Assembly: GCF_015832195.1 (NCBI RefSeq)
Contig: NC_052019.1
Span: 50,223,016-50,287,015 of the forward strand
Length of the DNA: 64,000 bases
Direction: 5' to 3'
From: Motacilla alba alba
Lineage: Eukaryota > Chordata > Aves > Passeriformes > Motacillidae
The notes below the pieces were generated by a model, which saw only the letters and a program-made list of their open reading frames with translations, did no database searches and was not told the DNA's origin. Positions 60,200 to 64,000 of the stretch are shown here, one piece after another; positions within the stretch are counted from its first letter, which is position 1; each line of letters starts with the position of its first letter. A program made the translations under genes and the position numbers.

Positions 60200-61555
60200 A
60201 AGGAAAGACATGCCAGGGTCAGAAAAATCCAGAAATACAAGAACACTTTGCAAGTCTTCTAAAAATATCTGGGTACTAGTGAACCCTAAGTGAAGAATTT
60301 TCTTTTCTATATGGTTGCTGACTGCCAGGAAATTCCTGAACTGGACATCATTACTGAAAAATCAAGACAATATTTAAGAAGAAAATCAATGAGGCATTTG
60401 CTGTAGTCAAATTTCAAACTGAAAGACAAAAATGGAAATGTAATTACATGTTAGCAGGACCCAGAGTTCTATTCAGTTAATATTTTTAACAGGTGAATTT
60501 TACCAGTAGGCAGGAACTGATTCTATCTGATACTCTGAGAATATAAGTGTCATAACTTCTAATTATTGTAATTCTTGTTCCAATTTCAGTACATTATTTG
60601 AAGAAACAGTGACAATGTCTTAAATGGGGAAAAAACCCACATAGGGAAATTGAAGCTGATCAAAATGAAGGTAAAAAGTGCAAATTACTTTGCAATGTTC
60701 TAATACAGTTTTTTGAAAGTGCTTATATAACCCATACTCAAGCAAAACTCATTTTTTCTCACTTTAAATATTTTTTTAGTGGAAAATTTACATTTACTTT
60801 GATTTAAAATCCAGTTCAGTATGGTGGCTGGAGATTTGTAAGCATGCATACTGTAGAAATATTTTTTGTAACTTCTGGGCCTGAGCTGATGCAGAGTGAA
60901 AAATTGCTTCCTTTCTCTTTCATATGAGCTGCAATGAAAAAGGTACTGCTCACTATGGACACATGACAGGTGCTCTGGAAAGAAGGGAAGTGCAGAGAAT
61001 ATTTCATTGGATGCCTAGGCCTTTTCTGGCCACCTACCTTGGAATGCAACTCTGACCCTGTGGTCCAGAATTTCAAGTTTTAAATGCCCTACTGTCCTAC
61101 CTAAGAGGAATTTTAGAAGTATTTTGGTACATGTCAGGAATATTTTAAAGAAGGAAAACCTCATTTAAATGGAAATGGCTGGCAGTCCTATATCCCACTT
61201 GACAGAGCAGCTTTAACTGTACACCTTTTGATTGTGGGCAATAATGAAGATCTTTATTGTTTTATTCTTGTGTATTATTTCTCAGCTAACCTAATTTATG
61301 AGAACACTGATAATTTATTGTTCAAGTGCATATGAAATGCCAGTAATACACTGCCAGAGTGTTTCCTAGAAAATGTTTTTTTGCTTTGTTTTCTAAAATT
61401 AAAATTATTAATATTCCATGAGACTAAAATATGATGTTATCAGTTTGTTTTCAGGAGATTTTCACAAAACTTTCGTGCCACAAGGAGAATAAATATAAAT
61501 ATTCCCACTATTGCTACTGTACATATTTTATTACAATCTTCTATTGGTTTTCATT
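60200..61555. other. Unique AT-rich sequence, no gene seen
   Basis: An 86-codon - strand frame (60816-61076) is unrecognised; no repeat family seen. Confidence 0.5.
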
Positions 61556-61561
61556 TTTCAG

Positions 61562-61628
61562 TCTGGAGTTTCACGACCTGGATGACAGTGGTTATGCTGA
61601 TGAAGATGTTCACCTAATTAATATATAA
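61562..61628 (+). other. Candidate terminal coding exon, product unknown
   Basis: The acceptor attggttttcatttttcag is followed by an open segment. After one base it reads LEFHDLDDSGYADEDVHL and then INI and a TAA stop at 61626-61628. The acidic tail contains DEDVHLI, which fits the [DE]xxxL[LI] acidic-dileucine sorting motif. It broadly resembles cytoplasmic tails of trafficking receptors, a loose resemblance only. AATAAA follows at 61751, 123 bp after the stop, with a GT-rich stretch at about 61798, as expected for a 3' untranslated region. The same exon is also open in another phase to the TAA at 61618-61620. I do not recognise the protein. Confidence 0.3.
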
Positions 61629-61750
61629 TGAAGTAATAGCTAGATTTATCTCTGCACTTCCATACTAATGCCCTGTAACAAGGGCTGTTCATAAATAAGC
61701 ATTCATGCTGAAAAAAGTAGTTCTGTGAACACAAGTCATTTCAGGGAGAA

Positions 61751-61756
61751 AATAAA
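61751..61756 (+). terminator. Candidate polyadenylation signal AATAAA
   Basis: Canonical hexamer downstream of the candidate terminal exon, followed within 50 bp by ttttggtgtg. AATAAA is common in AT-rich DNA, so it matters only together with the exon. Confidence 0.25.
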
Positions 61757-61759
61757 CTA

Positions 61760-64000
61760 ATGAATCAAGGTTGATGAAAAACAAACCCAACCAAGATTTT
61801 GGTGTGAATATAAACTTTCATCCTTTCATCAACAGGTTTTGTCATTGTTCTTTAGACAAGTATAAAACAGCATCTCTGGAAAATCCACAAAAATAACAGA
61901 AAATATAGAAAATATATTTTTAATAGAAAATCCTATTAAACACTTCTCTCTGTGGCTACTTCCAGGGGCCAATGAATTTAAATCTGCACTTGAGACAAAG
62001 TCTCATAAATTTAATTTTAAGGTCTCTGATTGTTACCACAGAATTCCACACATCCATCCTGTTTAGTAGGCCTTTAGTGTGTGCTTTAAGACAATGAATA
62101 GGAAATATCAATATTGCTGGCATGAAAATAATTGACACTTGAAATAATATGCTAAATAAGCATGCTCCTGATTTGGGACATTTAACATATGTTAATATAA
62201 ATATTTGAGACTTTTCTAGGCAAATGTCAAAGCACAGGACTTTCTTCCTGTAATTAATTATTTTACTCTATTTACTTGTAATTTTAATGGGGGAGGTGGT
62301 GTTAGTTTTTCATAATCATGACATAATTTTTGTGAAGTGTATCCAATACTAATGAGTTCTCCAAATAATTTTAAAAATTTAGGAAAAATTTAGTAAAACT
62401 GTCAGAAGATATTTCACTATAAACATGAGTATTATTAAGTTCATGGCTTCTTGTTTTCTGGTCTTACTGGAGTCTTTGGTGACATATTACAGTTTTTCTT
62501 TTCCCTATTTATTTGACTCACAAAAATGCATTTTCTTAGTGTAAGTATTTAGATTTTTAAATTCTTATCTTTATTTTTTTTTGAAGAAGAAGTAGTTACA
62601 TTTTTTTGTGAATGTACTTTCCAGAAATTTAACATTCAGGAAAAAAAATGTAGAGAGCAAAGAGTGATATTTGGGGTTGTTTTATCAAATCTATAGCATA
62701 TTATTAATTTATTAAGAAAATATTTTCCCAGATTCCTAATGTAGTCACTAAATGGAACTAAAACACTTGCAGGCTTGATTTTCAATGGGGTTTCATTGTG
62801 TTCACTCGAATTTTGTCTGATTTCTATTGTACAGTCCACAAAATCTCTAGTCTCATTTCCATTATTGTACAATGCAGGGACAACCTCTTCTCTATTTCTA
62901 CAAACTTACTAATTATTAAGAGCCTCATCTGGTTTCAAAAATGGATTTTAGATTAAACTATTCTAGGAGAAGCTGCATGGGTAAATCTATATCACAGGCA
63001 TAAATCTTTGGTTAAAAAGGGGAATTTTAAACCTACTGCTTTTATGATTCTTTCTTAACATCTACTAAATATGTTATTTTTCCAAGTTATGCCTTCTGCC
63101 CAGGATTATTTTTTCATGGTTTATTTGGGAGACCTTATTCATAGACATCTCCTAGATCACAGAAAAAGTAAATCTTGAGGGGACTGTATGAAAGTCATTG
63201 AAAATATATCCATATCTGTTTTCCACATTTTTGTCCACTTGATACAGGAAGTCCATGAAAGCTTAAGAAAAGGAGGAGGTGCCTACATGTAGGGATTAGA
63301 ATAGCTGAAATCACAAGAACTGCAGAAATTCCCTGAGTCAGCAGAGCATTTTATTAGAATAGCGCAATGAATTCCGGCACTTGTCTTTAGTGAGTTTCTA
63401 AATAAGCTTTAATATAATCTTCTATGAAATATAGATTGATTTGATAACCAGCATCATGGCATCATTGGAATAGCAACTATCAATTTTCCTAAATTAGGAG
63501 CAGTTAGGAAATAAATTATTAACAGACAGTGTAGAGCAGGAAAAATATTTTTGTGAAATTTAAAAAATTTGTATTTATTTCACAACTAATATTAAATTGT
63601 CCCAGCATGCAGCTATGTCCCACACATTGTGATTCTTCTTTCTGAATAAAATTTGTAAATGTGCCAGTGAGTGTCATACTGTTTTTGTATGAGATGCAGA
63701 TTTAAACCATGTTTGGATAGTTTTAAATACTTCTACTGTATCTAAACCGAACCATTTCATCTTTTGAACGGATTTACTTCTTGTACCATTCCCATTACAT
63801 TACAAATAACAGTGAAACTTTCTCCATCTCCAAATTATTTTTGTCTTTTTCTGAAGGCAGAATTCAGTGATTCCATGAGATTTTTCAGTTTTATTTGAAT
63901 GGAAGCACTTATCATAAAGGTGATGCTGAAAGTTTTCACCTCAAATGCCATTTCACTTTCTTGTCACCTCCTTTGAGTATTCTTTCACACCCATAATTTT
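61760..64000. other. AT-rich unique sequence to window end, no gene seen
   Basis: No exon or repeat family recognised. A few short T- and A-runs; frames are below 80 codons. Confidence 0.55.

Noticed and set aside
1..64000. CRISPR array, prophage, operon or bacterial defence system
   Set aside because: No regularly spaced repeats and no bacterial-type genes; the repeat families are avian.

Overview
This window looks like an intergenic or intronic stretch of a bird chromosome, most likely a passerine. The evidence is the repeat content. At least six CR1 LINE copies are present in both orientations. There is a solo LTR of the avian ERVL-like type whose 5' end has the 'tgctggttt...gatagagttaattttctt' signature, plus a truncated relative. 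There is also a tRNA-Ile-headed SINE with a CR1-type tail (TguSINE1-like). Overall the sequence is AT-rich, with many short microsatellites and homopolymers. I see no bacterial, plasmid or viral coding organisation, no CRISPR array and no rRNA or functional tRNA gene.

No protein-coding gene can be asserted with confidence. The longest open frames are CR1 reverse-transcriptase debris (21.8-23.0 kb), stop-poor frames inside a CpG island (8.1-9.0 kb), and a translated TTTC microsatellite (40.9 kb). A few exon-like segments on the + strand are recorded as low-confidence candidates: 4.57-4.64 kb, 25.25-25.34 kb, 49.35-49.41 kb, and a possible terminal exon at 61.56-61.63 kb followed by an AATAAA. 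The last two have compatible splice phase. Their products are not recognised.

Layout. 0-8 kb: unique sequence with conserved-enhancer-like features (TAATTA plus a hairpin at 4.15 kb, a PBX/HOX-type site at 4.9 kb), a G-quadruplex motif at 3.0 kb, a 34-bp tandem repeat at 7.57 kb and a CTCF-type site at 7.25 kb. 8.14-9.03 kb: an isolated CpG island, the best promoter candidate. 9-15 kb: unique sequence. 15.2-23.1 kb: the repeat-rich part (internally deleted CR1, truncated LTR abutting a CR1, old CR1, solo LTR with target-site duplication, 1.3-kb CR1 with dead reverse transcriptase). 23-37 kb: unique sequence with an exact 49-bp tandem duplication at 26.5 kb and an ancient L2-like LINE reverse-transcriptase relic at 27.5 kb. 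37-64 kb: unique sequence with CR1 at 37.1 and 59.0 kb, the SINE at 43.6 kb, microsatellites, and a cluster of inverted repeats at 46.15-46.6 kb.

Nothing here forms a multi-gene system. The observations most worth a second look are the L2-like relic, the SINE, the CpG island with its nearby CTCF-type site, the 46-kb inverted-repeat cluster, the exon pair at 49.4/61.6 kb, and the hairpin/direct-repeat structures that look like template-switch scars.
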